Assembly (NCBI RefSeq): GCF_032854445.1
Contig: NC_088302.1
Span: 54,972,237 to 55,036,236 of the forward strand
DNA from: Liolophura sinensis
Lineage: Eukaryota > Mollusca > Polyplacophora > Chitonida > Chitonidae
Reading direction: 5' to 3'
DNA: 64,000 bases
In this document: piece by piece, positions 21,190 through 33,720 of the stretch
Position numbering within the stretch: the first letter of the stretch is position 1
Layout of the letters: the number at the start of each line of letters is the position of its first letter
Position numbers and translations under genes: made by a program
Notes under the pieces: generated by a model
The model's input: the letters and a program-made list of their open reading frames with translations, nothing else
The model's database searches: none
What the model was told of the DNA's origin: nothing

Positions 21190-22980
21190 GAAGTTAGCTT
21201 CAAAGTTTGAACTATTTTTGGTTGGGTGAATCTATCAGTGAACCTTGGTATTTATTACCAGGGAAAGACGCTGTATCTCTTGGCATTCCTACTTATTGCC
21301 TGGTTTGTTACACTGTGTCATGAGTAAATCTTCATATTTATTGCACGGGGAAGTCTGCTTCTGTTCTGACTTGATGAACTGGATTAATGACCACCGGGGG
21401 TAAACTAGGGCAGACTAGCTACCTGAACCCTAAGGGCAGCATCTTCCCCAAGATGAGGCCAAGAAAATAAACACATACGCCAACAGAGCAAGCCTTTTCA
21501 CTCCTCGCGACACTCTCTCCGCTGCCCGTTTGCCCACTAATCCTTAATCAAGGTATTGTGTCTGGCATGTCAGCAACATCTCATCCATCATACACAACGG
21601 TTTGGTGGTTGACTTTTCTTTGTACCTGGCCCTTGGTCAACACCATCGCTATGTCAGCTAGACCCACATTGTGTCTAGCAAGTAACCTTGTGTCCACCAT
21701 CTACCATTGCTTTGTGCTTTACAACAGGACATGTACATACCAACATGGTTTATTACCTTGGGGTAGTGTTTCATTCAGTCTCTAATTCGATACTTGGTGC
21801 TTCATTGACATTTCCACAAAGACGATTCGGCTGAGCAGATTGTTTATGTAACCGCTTTTCGGTAGGCGGCACTAATATTATTGTAGTTTCAGACAATATG
21901 GTAGCATAGATGAGATTTACTGGCATTCCACATAAACTAATGGGCATGAGAAGACAGCCATTTTTGTGATAGTGACTGATCTGGTAGTTTTCACACTCCG
22001 CATGACTCCATCATCAGTCTTTAACAGTCATGTATTTATGGTCGCTAACTGATGTATGGCCATACGTCGTAAATCCATACACAGACTGAAATACTATGAA
22101 AGTGTGTGTTGTTCAGTCGGACTGGTACTGTTACGGGTTATTGAAATGGTACCAGGCGAAGTTCCTATGATCGGTAAATCCATGTTAAAAACAAAGCATA
22201 AATTCAGAATATATGTCTGTCTTGCTGATTTAGGGCGTCAATCGCCTATTTAATCGCCCGGGCTAAACGCGATACCACACAGTCACAGAACGGTACGATG
22301 GAGATTCATTTACTAAAACTAACGGAAATCACTTAAACATTCTAATACGCCAAAAAGTGTCAAAAAGTCAAGGCTGAAGAGCTCTGCCAAAGACATAACT
22401 CAGTGGTTTTCTAGTATTACAAACTCGTGCACAATCATAGATTTGTTTTTTAGTAAAGAGGGCTTCAGCGGTCAGCGATTCAAACATTAGGGGACGAGCT
22501 GAAGGCTGCCAAGGTCGAAGAGAGTCAGAATGCTGTGTCGGACAGGCAGCAGGCGGTCTGTGGCACGTCAACCGGGTCTCGCAGCCCAGATGCCAGCCAG
22601 CTATTCACAGCCCCAGACACACATCTAATCTGGAATCTAGTTAATTGAGAAAGAGGTAAACATTGAGCAAAGACCTCCTCAGTCATTTCCAGGTATTAAG
22701 TAGCCACTTTCTGTCGCCTAGGGAGGGAAGGGCCTTTAGGAGAGGTGAAGCCGCAGACTGTCCTGCTGAGGCCTCTAGTCAGGCAAACCCTCCCCACGTT
22801 TAGCTTACTCACCCAAATCTCTTAAAATCGCCTGTGCATCCACGGCTTCAGCAGTGGATTTTGGCACCAATCAATCAGCGTAAACCACCAGCCTTCCCAC
22901 AACTCCACTCTTCCTTCTCCCCACAGACTTTTACCAGAGAGTGCCCTCAAGGACCTGCGCCATGCTTCTTTACGTAACCA
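21190..22980 (+). repeat. Composite repeat unit i, core block (plus orientation)
   Basis: Core block shared by four places in the window. Landmarks in order: CCCTAAGGGCAGCATCTTCC, GTGTCTGGCATGTCAGCAAC, CTGCTCAGCCGAATCATC-type sequence, a segment GCTCTGCCAAAGACATAA, GGGCCTTTAGGAGAGGTGAAGCCGCAGACTG, and CACCAATCAATCAGCG. The reverse complement appears at 42530-44460 and 46790-48640. The short frame kept in the other copies (FCMSAA...YSLG) is destroyed here. No transposase, terminal inverted repeat or LTR is visible, so the nature of the unit is unknown. Confidence 0.85.
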
Positions 22981-23060
22981 AAGGGAAGAATTGTGTGGTC
23001 AAATGTACATTTTAAGTGTTTGTAGACCGATACAGAGTAAAATATATTGATTAAATTGGA

Positions 23061-23219
23061 CTCGGCCGTACGTGGGAAGGTCTGGCAGCAATCTGCGGAT
23101 GGTCGTGGGTTTCCGCCCGGATCTGCCCAGTTCCCTCCCACCATAATGCTGGCCGCCGTCGTATAAATAAAATATTCTTGAGTAGGGCGTAAAACATTAA
23201 TCAAATAAAAAAATAAATC
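23061..23219 (+). mobile_element. 5'-truncated SINE (family 1) with TSD
   Basis: Starts inside the body (CTCGGCCGTACGTGGGAAGG) and ends CATTAATCAAATAAAAAAATA. It lacks the tRNA head yet is flanked by AAATTGGACTC at 23053-23063 and 23220-23230. The TSD shows that the headless copy was inserted as such and did not lose its head later. Confidence 0.88.
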
Positions 23220-23414
23220 AAATTGGACTCAAGCGAAATTCTCTCTCTCTATCTTATCAGCCGAATAAGGGATCGAGAGTGCCAAATGACAAACCCTTTA
23301 CATGAAGCGCTCCACTGGGTACCGGGTGCTGTATTAGGACAGAAGCTCGAGCTGAAACATATCTCCGATGTTACGCTAAAATTCCACCATGGCAGAGCCG
23401 AAGTACCACTTTTT

Positions 23415-23775
23415 AGTCTGAAATACTACCATTATAGTGCTGGAATGTTACTGTTGTAATGTTGAAATGCTAGCGTTATAGGGCTTGAATGCTACCGTTA
23501 TAATATTGAAATGCTAGCGTTCTAGTGCTGAAATGCCACTTTTATAGTGTTGAAATATCACCGTTATAGTGCTGATTTACCATTTTAGAGTGCCGAAATA
23601 TTAGCGTTGTGGTGCTGATATACCATTTTAGACTGCCGAAATGCTAGTGGTGGTGTGCGGAAATGCCAACATTACACTGTTGCAATGCAACGGTTTACGT
23701 TCAGCAAAACAACCGGTATGGTGCTGATTAGAAGTACCACGGGTATAATGCTGAATTGCTACCATTATAGTTCTG
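23415..23775 (+). repeat. 22-bp degenerate array of unit i
   Basis: About 15 diverged copies of TAGTGCTGAAATGCTACCGT plus TA, in the same absolute orientation as the arrays at 44520-44735 and 48713-49035, although the core block here is in the opposite orientation to those. Confidence 0.85.
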
Positions 23776-24679
23776 TTTTAGTTCTTAAATTTTGGGTAAA
23801 AGAGTAACAATAAATGCAAGTGTGGAAATATTAGCTATTGAAATACACTTTTTGACATTATCTTCAGAGGATTTGCAACAACTGATTAGTTATAGATTTC
23901 CGTACTGGGTTTACTAAGTGGTGTTAATCAATGCTGGCTTTACATGGTTATATACAAGTAGGAAAACTTCTTCAGTATTAGGAAATTCAGCTCTTTCAGA
24001 AAATAATTAGACATTCGTTTTCCATTTGTAAACCACGAAGGGGTATTCCTTGTCGACAATCGCGTTGATCCATCTCCAAATTAACATATAACAACAGTTC
24101 TCAAAGCGATATTTAAGAAATAATATAGAAATAGAAAATAAAACTGGTAACATCTAGGAGAGCAGAAGCCATCAGTTGTCAGGTATGCAGCAAAGTCGAT
24201 TTTCTAGGCATAAAATCTATTTCCCAAGTTAATTCGCAGTCCATGAATAATTTCTAGGTAAAATGCAAGTACAGATATCCCAGTCTCGCATTGATTGCAG
24301 CTGTTTATAAAACCATCATGCTCAAAGCAATAGACGCTGAACTGAATACATGTAGATACCTAGCCTCGGAGTCAGTAATCGCAATCAGTAATCGCAATTA
24401 GATAGAGTTATAACACAGATCGGCAAAGATCTAAATGCTCTGTCCATATTTAACAGTCAGTGTGTTATATTCAGTGTACAATTTAAAACCTCTTTTGAAA
24501 GTGTTTGAATGGGGTATCGTTGACACTCTAGTTTTTTTTTTTTAAATAAAGAACTAGAGACGTAGAATGTAATTACCACACGAGATCTATACGAGATCTA
24601 AAAACTGTCACAGGCTTAAAATAAATCTGATATAAATAACATGATCCAAAATAATCTGGAATTCTTCATGTAGAATAAC

Positions 24680-25300
24680 GGACTGATTAAACTGCACATG
24701 AATACATTGATTCAAGCTGACGGAATAGAGTAATCATTACAGATATGTAGCTAGAAGTTAGATCTGTCCAATCACCGTCCCCTGGGGATGCAGTTGTTGT
24801 TAAGTCTGCCTGAAACTGACGATGGACAAAAAACAAAATGATTGAAAATATCTCCAAAACGTCAGGAGTCGGGTGGCAAAACCTTCATTCATGTAAGCAA
24901 ATTATCTTCAAATCCTAAAACAATTCATGAAAAACTTAAGGGCTTAGACCATCTATGTATTCTACACGTACATGTTTGCCCAGAAGTCACAAAGGCTCTT
25001 TAATAGAAAAAAATCACTGAGCAGAATGCAACAGAATGTGTGAAAGTGTATATTGTGGCGTGGTGATATAATACTCAACACTGCGCCGAAATCACTGAGT
25101 GGCTCGTTGTTATCACGGAAGCATTTATTGTGAAATGCGAGACTACACGTACGTTAACACAGCCGTATGATAGTAAATGAATGTTCGCAAGTCCTGCAAT
25201 ATCACTTCCTATTTGGTCTGGTCCAGAATTACTTTAAGTGGCAACCGATTAAACAGATATTTTAGCCATGCTAACCTTCACCTTATGTGTTAAATAGAGC
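24680..25300 (-). repeat. Linker block of composite unit i
   Basis: Contains TACAGATATGTAGCTAGAAG, AGATCTGTCC, the CTGGGGATGCAGTTGTTGTT segment, AAAATGATTGAAAATATCTC and, further right, GAATGTTCGCAAGTCCTG and GTTTAACTTC-like sequence. The reverse complement of this order is found at 40540-41650 (unit iii), and part of it at 46060-46345 (unit iv). It follows the core block, as expected for an inverted copy. Confidence 0.8.
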
Positions 25301-25386
25301 TATGTAGTTATAGTCAGCAATCAGTTGTTTGAAGAAAATCAAGAAGAAGTTCGGAGAAAAACAGCTTTATCTAACAGCAATGTCAA

Positions 25387-25520
25387 TGATTTATTTACTT
25401 ATTTATTTGATTGGTGTTTTACGCCGTACTCAAGAATATTTCACTTATACGACGGCGGGACAGCATTATGGTGGGAGGGAAACCGGGCAGAGCCCGGGGG
25501 AAACCCACGACCACCCGCAG
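25387..25520 (-). mobile_element. 5'-truncated SINE (family 1)
   Basis: On the plus strand TTTATTTGATTGGTGTTTTA, CGCCGTACTCAAGAATATTT, CAGCATTATGGTGGGAGGG and GGGGGAAACCCACGACCA. Head missing. It lies between the linker block and the 43-bp array. A comparable fragment sits at the corresponding place of unit iii (40412-40524) but in the opposite orientation relative to the unit, so the two are independent insertions. Confidence 0.9.
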
Positions 25521-25920
25521 TGACAATGTGACATTAGCACAAGCCATAGGCAAAAGTCAGCAAGAACAATGGGACAGTCGTACAAGCTATAAGCAAGAGC
25601 TAGCGAGAACAATGTGAGAATACTACATGCTAAGGCAAGGGCCAGGGTGAACAGTGTGACAATACTACAAGCTATAAGCAAGAGGCAGCGAGAACAATGT
25701 GACAGTTCTACAAGCTATAAGCAAGAGCCAATGATAACGGTGTGACAATACTACAAGCTATAAGCAAGAGGCAGCGAGAGCAATGTGACAATACTACAAG
25801 TCATAAACAAGAGCCAGGGAGAACAATGTGACAGTAATTACAAGCTATAAAGCAAGAGCAGCAAGAACAATGTGACAATAGCACAAGCTATAAGCAACAT
25901 CTAGCGAGAACAATGTGGCG
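25521..25920 (+). repeat. 43-bp-type array of unit i (plus orientation)
   Basis: About nine copies of a unit with ACAAGCTATAAGCAAGAG, then a CAGCGAGAACAATGTGACA segment. It is the reverse complement of the array at 39558-40378 and diverged in both sequence and unit length. Confidence 0.88.
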
Positions 25921-25924
25921 AGAT

Positions 25925-28090
25925 CTAAGATCTGTTTCATTCTTCCCCGTTTAACTTTCAGAAATACAGATCTGTACTCTTCCACTTTCTAACCTGGGAC
26001 TCGACCCGTTCGCATGTGCTGTCCTCAACATGTCGAATCCGTTCGCTACAAAAAACATGTCACCATGTCCATAAGTAATTCTTACTTCATATTATAGATC
26101 ATGATGTCCACAATTAACACAAAATGTACCTGTTACATCACCATCAAGCCAACTTCAATAACCGTCGTGTTCAATTTGAGTCGGCCGCACTCGTGAAGGT
26201 CCGGAAAAAAGATAAACTCGTGGAATGATTTTAGTGAAAGCAATGATATGTACACCATCTAGGGAGGTTGACAAATTGTTTGGAAGTCTAAACTTTAATT
26301 TATGTGTTAAAGATGTACATAAAGGAATTATAATTAACCATTGTGAGAAAAGGAGATGGCCTTACGTTTTGGTAGAGCACCCGAGTCAACGAAGTAACAG
26401 AGTCACGTGATTCGAAAATGCTGGTTGGTTACATTTGTGTTAATTACGATGATGTGTTCTTTATTATTCCCGCATAGCGCGGTGGTATGAATTCCGAATC
26501 ACTTGGGAATTTGAGGACAGCGCAGGCGATAGGACCGAGTTCCAGGTTAGTGAATGTAACGAGCAGTTAATGTGGAAGCTAAGGTGAGAACATGTCCAAC
26601 CGATCTCAAAACGTTTAATGTAGAAGATAAGCTGACAAGAAGGCCAAGCATACTCAGAATGGTTAATGTGGAAGCTAAGCTGAGAATATGACCAGCTGAT
26701 CTGTAAGCTGTCAGTGCGACAAAGCTATAAACTAGAGCCATCGAAAATTAGAATGAACGAGCAAAAACATTATTAGCTGAAAATTCATAAATATGACTAA
26801 AATAGCAAGATTATTGTTATATTCGCATCATGGCACAACTAGAGCTTCTAGATTTCTAAATTCATTCAAAATACTAAATTTTACACAACATAAACATTTT
26901 TATCACACAATTTGTCCATTTTAGTGATATAACATGCAACAGAGCTTTATTTTCATTACTCAAGCTTGAATCTATCCAAAGAACCATTACATATAGTTAT
27001 ATTTTTGATATCGTAATCTATAACTTCTTGATTTCTGAATCGATTCAAACTTATAGCAAGTGTTACGTAACATGAACTTTTTATCGCACAATTTGCCCGT
27101 GTCCCTGATATAAAAGCAATGAAATCTGACTTTCAATCATCGGTGTTTTAACAGAACCAGTACATCGACAAACCTGATTTCTTTCAACGGTGTTGTCCGC
27201 TGCCAAGAAAAACCCCCCACAGAGAATAAAAACAGATTATGATTTAGTGAAATCTGTTGAAAACAGGAACAGGCATTGTTATTCTTGTTGATATTGTGAT
27301 ATATAAGCTTTTTAAATGGTAATATTTGACCTAGATTTTTGTATATGGAAACTGAAACATACTGCAGCTGTAGAAATCACTTACTCCACCGGTCAGCGTA
27401 AGGTTTGAGGACAGACAAGGTGTATAAATAGACTTTTGTCTTCATGAATGATAAAAATGGCAACAAATGTGTTTGAAGAAATGTTGCGGCTTGCAAACAC
27501 TGAATTCTGGAGAAGAAAAACATCTGTCGTATGCACAGTGTCAGGTGTTAGGTATGGAGTCTGCTTCTACGCTGTTACAATTTCTAGCAAACGTGCAGCG
27601 ATTACTGTATATGTTATTACACATATTGTGTAGATGTTTACGTTTTACAGTAAACTTTGAGCATTAAAAGGTGACCTTGAAATACGGTAAGTAACTGTCA
27701 CTAAACATGTACATATTCAGGAACGGGTATGTCCCAGTTTCCACCCAAATAACTGAACGTTTACATTTGTAATACGCTGGTGTTTTTAAAATTTTGTATA
27801 TTAAACAAATACTTTTCAAAAGCAGATAGGCCTATAGGCCTACTGTAGCATGCATGAATGAGGACTACAAATCAAGGATGCAGTTATTGCGAGTAAATGT
27901 TTCAGTGCTCATGACGGGTAAAAGTTTACCAAGAGAAATGTTGAGCTTTACGTAGCAAAAGTAAGCCTTTTTTGTTACTTGTATACTTTTATGTGAAATG
28001 AAACTTTACTGAATCGGATGCAACCCAGCTGCACCTTTTTCAGTAAACTTTTACGGGAGAATTTTAGATAGGTATAGATGTCATTTGGAA
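25925..28090. other. Region with no supported gene
   Basis: Contains a short SINE-body remnant (CGGCCGCACTCGTGAAGGTC, near 26181), diverged 43-bp-like motifs (GTTAATGTGGAAGCTAAG, 26560-26740) and AT-rich sequence. No motif-bearing frame. Confidence 0.5.
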
Positions 28091-28094
28091 AGTG

Positions 28095-28265
28095 GATTAA
28101 GTAACAGTATTATCGTTAATATGGATTACACTTTCTGAATATAGCACAGATTCTAGTGCTGAAATTTGGCTGAGACCACTGCGGGTTTCGAACCAGCGAC
28201 CTCAGAGTAAAGGCACCAAATCGCCAGCAATACATGTCAACCGTCTAGACCACTCGACCAACAGG
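28095..28265 (-). mobile_element. tRNA-headed SINE copy (family 2)
   Basis: On the minus strand the head reads GTTGGTCGAGTGGTCTAGAC (A-box-like TGGTCGAGTGG) and later GCTGGTTCGAAACCCGC (B-box-like GGTTCGAAACC). This is a tRNA-derived promoter spaced about 65 nt apart. The body continues through TTTCAGCACTAGAATCTGTG and AGTGTAATCCATATTAACG. It shares the body with the truncated copy at 18433-18545. A decayed tRNA pseudogene is the alternative, but the shared non-tRNA body favours a SINE. Confidence 0.78.
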
Positions 28266-28299
28266 CCTTCCATGTGGTGTTAAATCTAACCATATGTTC

Positions 28300-29030
28300 T
28301 CGATCTTACATGACTCGAAGAACATTTATAGGTGGAATATGTTGCTTGGTCGTACTTAAACTCGTTTTGACTTATAGAGATTGTCCTATGATTGACAAGT
28401 GAAGGTGTTCCTTCATTTAAATGAACAGCAAAACATCGGTTGGAATCTTTTTGCCCGCATTTGTTACATTTGGCAATGTATATCCACTACATATCTGATT
28501 ACACATGTTGAATTTCCTCATCAATTCCAACAGGCAGAGAAGATCCGCTGAAATAATATCAATCGTCATTCCAATAGGCATGGACACGTATCCATCATTT
28601 CAGTGTAGATTCCTTAGTTTGAATTGTTGACGTGAACATTGGGATTTATATTTCCGGCTTTAATTGTTCGTTCTCACTCCGGAGTTGCCTCGTGGGAGAT
28701 GTCAGACTGGTTTCTGAAATTGCCGCCTGGGTAAAATGAGGCACATGCCTGTGTAGTGGATGAAGATTTTGCGTGTTTCTGGAGGTGCTCTCGTGTTTAG
28801 TTGCGTATATGGTATAACTGACGGATGAAGTACGCCGTACACACGAAGGTTTTTAGGCTTCCCCATAGAATTGTGGTACATGACTAGAGTTTGGGAAATA
28901 TTCCAAATAATGCAGGAACAGCTGAACCTTGTAGTTGTCATGGAAATGCCGCTCATTATGGCGTGAAGTTTGAAAGTAATGATAATTTTAAGCAGAATGA
29001 CGTAAATTCTAATCAGTTTGAAAACTGAGT
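28300..29030 (-). repeat. Inverted partner S of 38983-39450
   Basis: Reverse complement of the segment just right of the 41-bp array. On the minus strand it has GTGTACCACAATTCTATGGG-type sequence (here ATGTACCACAATTCTATGGG), CCTTCGTGTGTACGGCG, ACTTCATCCGTCAGTTATAC and GGCACATGCCTGTGTAGT-like sequence. The left end also shares TTTTGACTTATAG with 39420-39435. The 84-codon minus frame and the 114-codon plus frame at 38964-39308 share a YHNSMGK-NLRVYG segment but lose similarity afterwards. Confidence 0.82.
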
Positions 29031-29635
29031 ATTGTAGCGGTCCACAAATTTGGGAAATGAACGCAAATTACCAGAACAACTCACCTTGTACCTGACAAAA
29101 ACCATTAACATAAAATCTTAGCCGAAAGAATTACATTGGATTCGAAGACACGACGGGATTTGCGCGAAGTGCTGGAAGTCTGAATTCGGAGACTGTTTGA
29201 CTAAATGACCACGAAGGTCCCTCAGACTCAGTATATGTATATGACGGAGAAGTTCCATCGTGGACTTGTAATTGTAGTTTTCTCATCTTTGTTCGCAACT
29301 TCTTTTTGTGTTGGTTGACGTTTGTTTGTTAATTCGGTCATTGTTCCTAAAAAAGATGGTAGGTATCGGATCCACCAGTTTTATGACCGGAGACCGCTGC
29401 ATGACAAGTGACCACAGGATTTCATCACTCAACGATTTGTGGCGAACTTTTTCACGTGTTGTTGTAAGGCACGTAATCTATGTAGCGAATTTCATGTCAG
29501 ACATACAAGAGATCATCGACCCAAGCTGAGAATAATGGAAGCACGTGAATATTTAACATTCCTTGTGCGAGAAACATATGCGTGACAAGCTCGAAATCAA
29601 GCACGACAAAACAAAGATAATTATATCTGTTATGG

Positions 29636-29762
29636 GTCTGCAGCAACCTGCGGATGGTCGTGGGCTATGTCCGATTTTCTCCCGCCATATTACCGACCGC
29701 CGTCATATAAGTGAAAATATTCTTGAGCACAACGTAAAACACTAATCAAATAAATAAATAAG

Positions 29763-29797
<35 letters not shown>

Positions 29798-29800
29798 CAC
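29636..29800 (+). mobile_element. 5'-truncated SINE (family 1) with AAAT tail
   Basis: Body fragment GTCTGCAGCAACCTGCGGAT through AATATTCTTGAGCACAACG and AAAACACTAATCAAATAAAT, ending in a long (AAAT)n tail to about 29797. Short flanking repeat CTGTTATG at 29627-29634 and 29803-29810. Confidence 0.88.
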
Positions 29801-29959
29801 ACCTGTTATGAGTGGAATGAAAATTTAAAATGGTAACGTCAGTAAAAAAATGTTTTATTTGCCATGGAACCTGGCTAACAAAGCACAGGTAACAGTTCAA
29901 GACGGTCAGTACAGATAACGTCGCTGTTTGGTTAGCTTTTACGTTTATCTTACTTTGGG

Positions 29960-30655
29960 GTGATATTCCATGAGTGAATCTTTACCCCGGGTTTACCCGG
30001 GAAAGTCGTTGTCTTTTTTGGCATGTCTACTTATGTTCATATTTCATATTTATTGTAAGAGGAATTCTCCTTATATCTGACTTGATGAGCACGATTAATG
30101 TCTCCCGTGGGAAAACTATGACAGACTAGCTATCTGAGCCCTAAGGGCAGCATTTTCCCCAAGAAGAGGCCAACAAAATGAGCAGATACGCCAACAGAGC
30201 AAGACTTTTCACTTCTGTCGACGATCTCTCCGCTGTCCTCGTGCCCACTAATCTTTAATCAAAGCATTGTGTCTGGCATGTCAGCAACATCTCATCCATC
30301 ATACACAACGGTTTGCTGGTTCATTTTTCCTTGTGCCTGGCCCTTGGTTAACACGACCGTATGGGCATCTGGTATCTGCCTGACCTGATCCCCCGGACTG
30401 GGTTCACTCGTTCATTTATCTATCAACAACAATCGACCATTGTTTTCACAATCGACCATTGTTTTCTGGGATCATCACCATCGAATAGTATTTCATTCAG
30501 TTTGGAATTCAACACTTCATATCAAATTAGAATTTCCTCGAAGACGGTTGAGCAGAACAAGCACTATAAGGAAGGCAGTACTAATACTGTTGTATTTTCA
30601 GACAGTATCGTACAGCACATATCATATGTGAGATTATCCATATTATGTGACAAGA
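29960..30655 (+). repeat. Composite repeat unit ii, core block part 1
   Basis: Aligns with 21240-21900 in plus orientation: CCCTAAGGGCAGCATTTTCC, CACTAATCTTTAATCAAAGC, GTGTCTGGCATGTCAGCAAC. Similarity stops near 30655, after GTATTTTCAGACAGTATCG. An internal 19-bp duplication, CAATCGACCATTGTTTTCA, occurs at about 30431-30470. Confidence 0.85.
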
Positions 30656-32940
30656 TTATTTCGCGATTTTGAGACTAGGCAAAACGTCATGGGGTCATTT
30701 CAAGGTCAATTCCAAGGTCACTATTAGGTGTGTGGTAGTGCATTGGAAATTCATAGACAACGGAGTGAATGGGTGCGTGCTTGGGGTTTAATGTCGTACT
30801 TTTTTCTTTCAATCATACATCGTCCTACATTTTTCACTCATATTGCGACGACATAGACAACGGAAAATTCTCTTCAGATCCTGTTTATATTTTCGAGTAG
30901 AATGGGTACTGTTACCAGTTGTTGAATCGTCAAAACAGATATTCTATTACCCTTCGATTCCTTTTTATTACATACAACGCACTGCATACGGTTTGGAAGA
31001 GTTTAAACATTTTACAATATAAACTCTTCCACATCGGTTTGATGTAAAACTACCGTTAGATTACCCTGACACGAACATTATTTCTTAATTCTTATAAAAG
31101 AAGAACTAGGAAAGTATATAAGTACGAAATTTGAATAGATTCGTTCAAAGAATGTTCTAGGCCAATGAATTAAATCGGTATCCAAATCATGTACTATGCT
31201 AGTTTATAAGTTGTCATCTACGCTTTGATAGCAACTGTTCACAAAGCCAGTGTGGCGATCGAATTGAAAATGATGGATATAAAGCCCATAACCCGAGGTA
31301 AAAGGGAATTACACACAGCTATGACGGAGGGTTGCAAAGGACCCTAGCAGTTAGATAGAAAATAGTTCTCCGCTGCAGTTCATGAGGTGTACTTTTTTTT
31401 CATGCCGAAAAACAAGGAAAACTTTCTTCAATATGAAGTATAATGACTAAAGAACATGTGTGTGAACAACTGGAGTGATGTGATTTATATTTTTTGTTTC
31501 ATCAGAAGAAAAAAGTAGGTTTTGGTATTTAAGACCTTTTCCTGTGAGAATTCCCTCCATAACAAAGATATGAATACATGAAGCGATAGAGGATATTGCA
31601 CAGTGAAGGTTGAATACCATAAATATTGTTCTCGTGAAATGTAGAATTGATAACCCACTCGACGCGAATTCTATTTATTATTAATATCCTGACATTTTCT
31701 CTAGATGTACATAAATGCGCATCAGTTTATCTGTTGCATCCCTGAAAAAAAAAAATCAGCAATGTGCCATCTTCGTCGTATTTCTGATTGTATTCATACG
31801 CGCTGCAATTTCTTTCAAATCCGCCCTCACAAAACCTTTTTACAGTTTTAAACGCTGTTTGTTATACATTCTACAAAGGTGCTTAATGCTAATACAATAT
31901 AGGTATTTATGTAAATTAAGCACATGAGAAATTTCTACCTCTTTTTTTGGCGAACTATATATTGCGCGAAAGTACACGGCCTTGTGATGCGGTCCACGAA
32001 GGTCAAGGTCTCCAGCAGTGTATTACCAAAATGTAATAACAGAAGTGATATCTAACTAGTGAAGATATCATTTTTATCAGTGGAGGAAATACTGGGGTTT
32101 CACTAATGTATAAACAATAAAAATCATTTCCACATATTTGATGTCTAATTAAGGAGAAGTAAGCTATAACGAAGCATCGTGTTGGTTCACGCAATCATAT
32201 TTTTATAAATAAAAAAAAAGGAAATAATTTGGATGTTCAGTGGAACTCGACATTCACCATAATATTTCTCGTCGTTCACACTTGTTCAGTGGTAACATGC
32301 GTGCCTTACAACCGAGTTAACGTGGGGGAGGGAGATTAAACCTCACAAAAACTTCGTTTTTATTTTTTCTTCATATTTTGTTTATATACTAGATAAGTTT
32401 AAATATATTATAGTAAATCTCTTTCGATAACACATAGTATTCTTCCAAGTAACTGTCTGTCCAACTGCATCCTGATAGACCCTGTGTAGTGTGAAGCAGT
32501 TGTCGCTGGGAAACAACAGAGTTAAATGAGCAAAGCTTCGTAACAAATGTTTATTAAAGACACTGTCATATATTCACGATATAATTCGCAACACAAAACT
32601 TGTTAGAGGGAAAAGGGTATTATCCTGTCCATGTCAAGGATTAACAGATTACAGTAGGCTGATGGTTAGCCACGAATATGTTTGGCTGTCTCATCACTTA
32701 CACCTGTTACATAATAACTATAACCGCATAGCGGGAAGGCCTTGCGTCATTTTGCCGAAGATCTGACACGGTGAGCAGTTTGGCATTCCGCCTGATGTAC
32801 AGGGGGGCGATGTTCTATCCCGTTGCATGGGGTCCTTTCTACAATGTACAACCTATATCAAGAATCAAAACAGCAGGCCATGATAAATTCATGATAAATA
32901 TAAAACATAAACTTGAAAGATAAATCTTAATTACAGTTTA
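30656..32940. other. Sequence interrupting unit ii
   Basis: About 2.3 kb of AT-rich sequence replaces the roughly 0.3 kb that joins the two halves of the core block in unit i. No open frame with a recognisable motif, no LTR pair and no clear terminal inverted repeats seen. It could be an inserted unknown element or the result of rearrangement. Confidence 0.5.
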
Positions 32941-33720
32941 TTACAATCGTCTACGACACTGGGACGATGTCTAACAACAGGACGCATTGATCGCCTATAT
33001 CTTCCGGGTTAACCACAGTAAGACACAGTCACATAACGGGACCATGGAGATTCGCTTATGTCAACAAAAGATAGACATTAAAACTGACAGAAATTACTTT
33101 ACGGTCTTACGCGACAAGCCTTTGGCGCTGAAAAGCTCTGCAAAAGACATAATTCATTTGCTGCCTTGCATTACAAACCCGTTTAGTATAACAGATCAGC
33201 TCCTGAGTAACGAGGGCTTCTGTATGTCAGCGGCCCAAACACTGAGGAGTAGCCAAAGGGCAGTATTTCATCACACTTACAGCTTAGGGCTGCCAGGTTA
33301 GGGGATAGTCAGGACGTGTCGGACAGGAAGCCGCAAGCGGTCTGTGGCACGTCAATTGGGTCTCCGCAGCCCAGACACCAGCCAGCTACACACAGCCCCA
33401 GACACACTTCTAATCTGGATTCTATTTAACATTGAAGAAGGACGTCCTCACTCATTTCCATGTGTTAGGTAACCTCTTCGTATCGCCTAAGGAGAGAAGG
33501 GCCTTTAGGAGGAGTGAAGCCGTAGACTGTCCTGCTGAGGTCATCCAAACCCTCTCCACGTTCTCCCGGCACAGTTTAACCGAAAGTCTAAATTGGTTGT
33601 GGAGAGAACAAGGTTTTAGCAGTGGAGCTCAGCACCAATCAGTTAGCGCAAAGCATCAGACTCCTCACCATACTGCTGTTAGTGTTGCCAGAAGACTCCT
33701 TTAACGGCCTGCTTTCATGT
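32941..33720 (+). repeat. Composite repeat unit ii, core block part 2
   Basis: Resumes the core at GACGATGTCTAACAACAGGA and contains a 104-codon frame (32987-33301) with KDIIHLLPCITNPF and FCMSAAQTLRSSQRAVFHH. The same frame is partly kept in units iii and iv. The block ends with GGCCTTTAGGAGGAGTGAAGC and CACCAATCAGTTAGCGC. No known protein family recognised. Confidence 0.85.
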
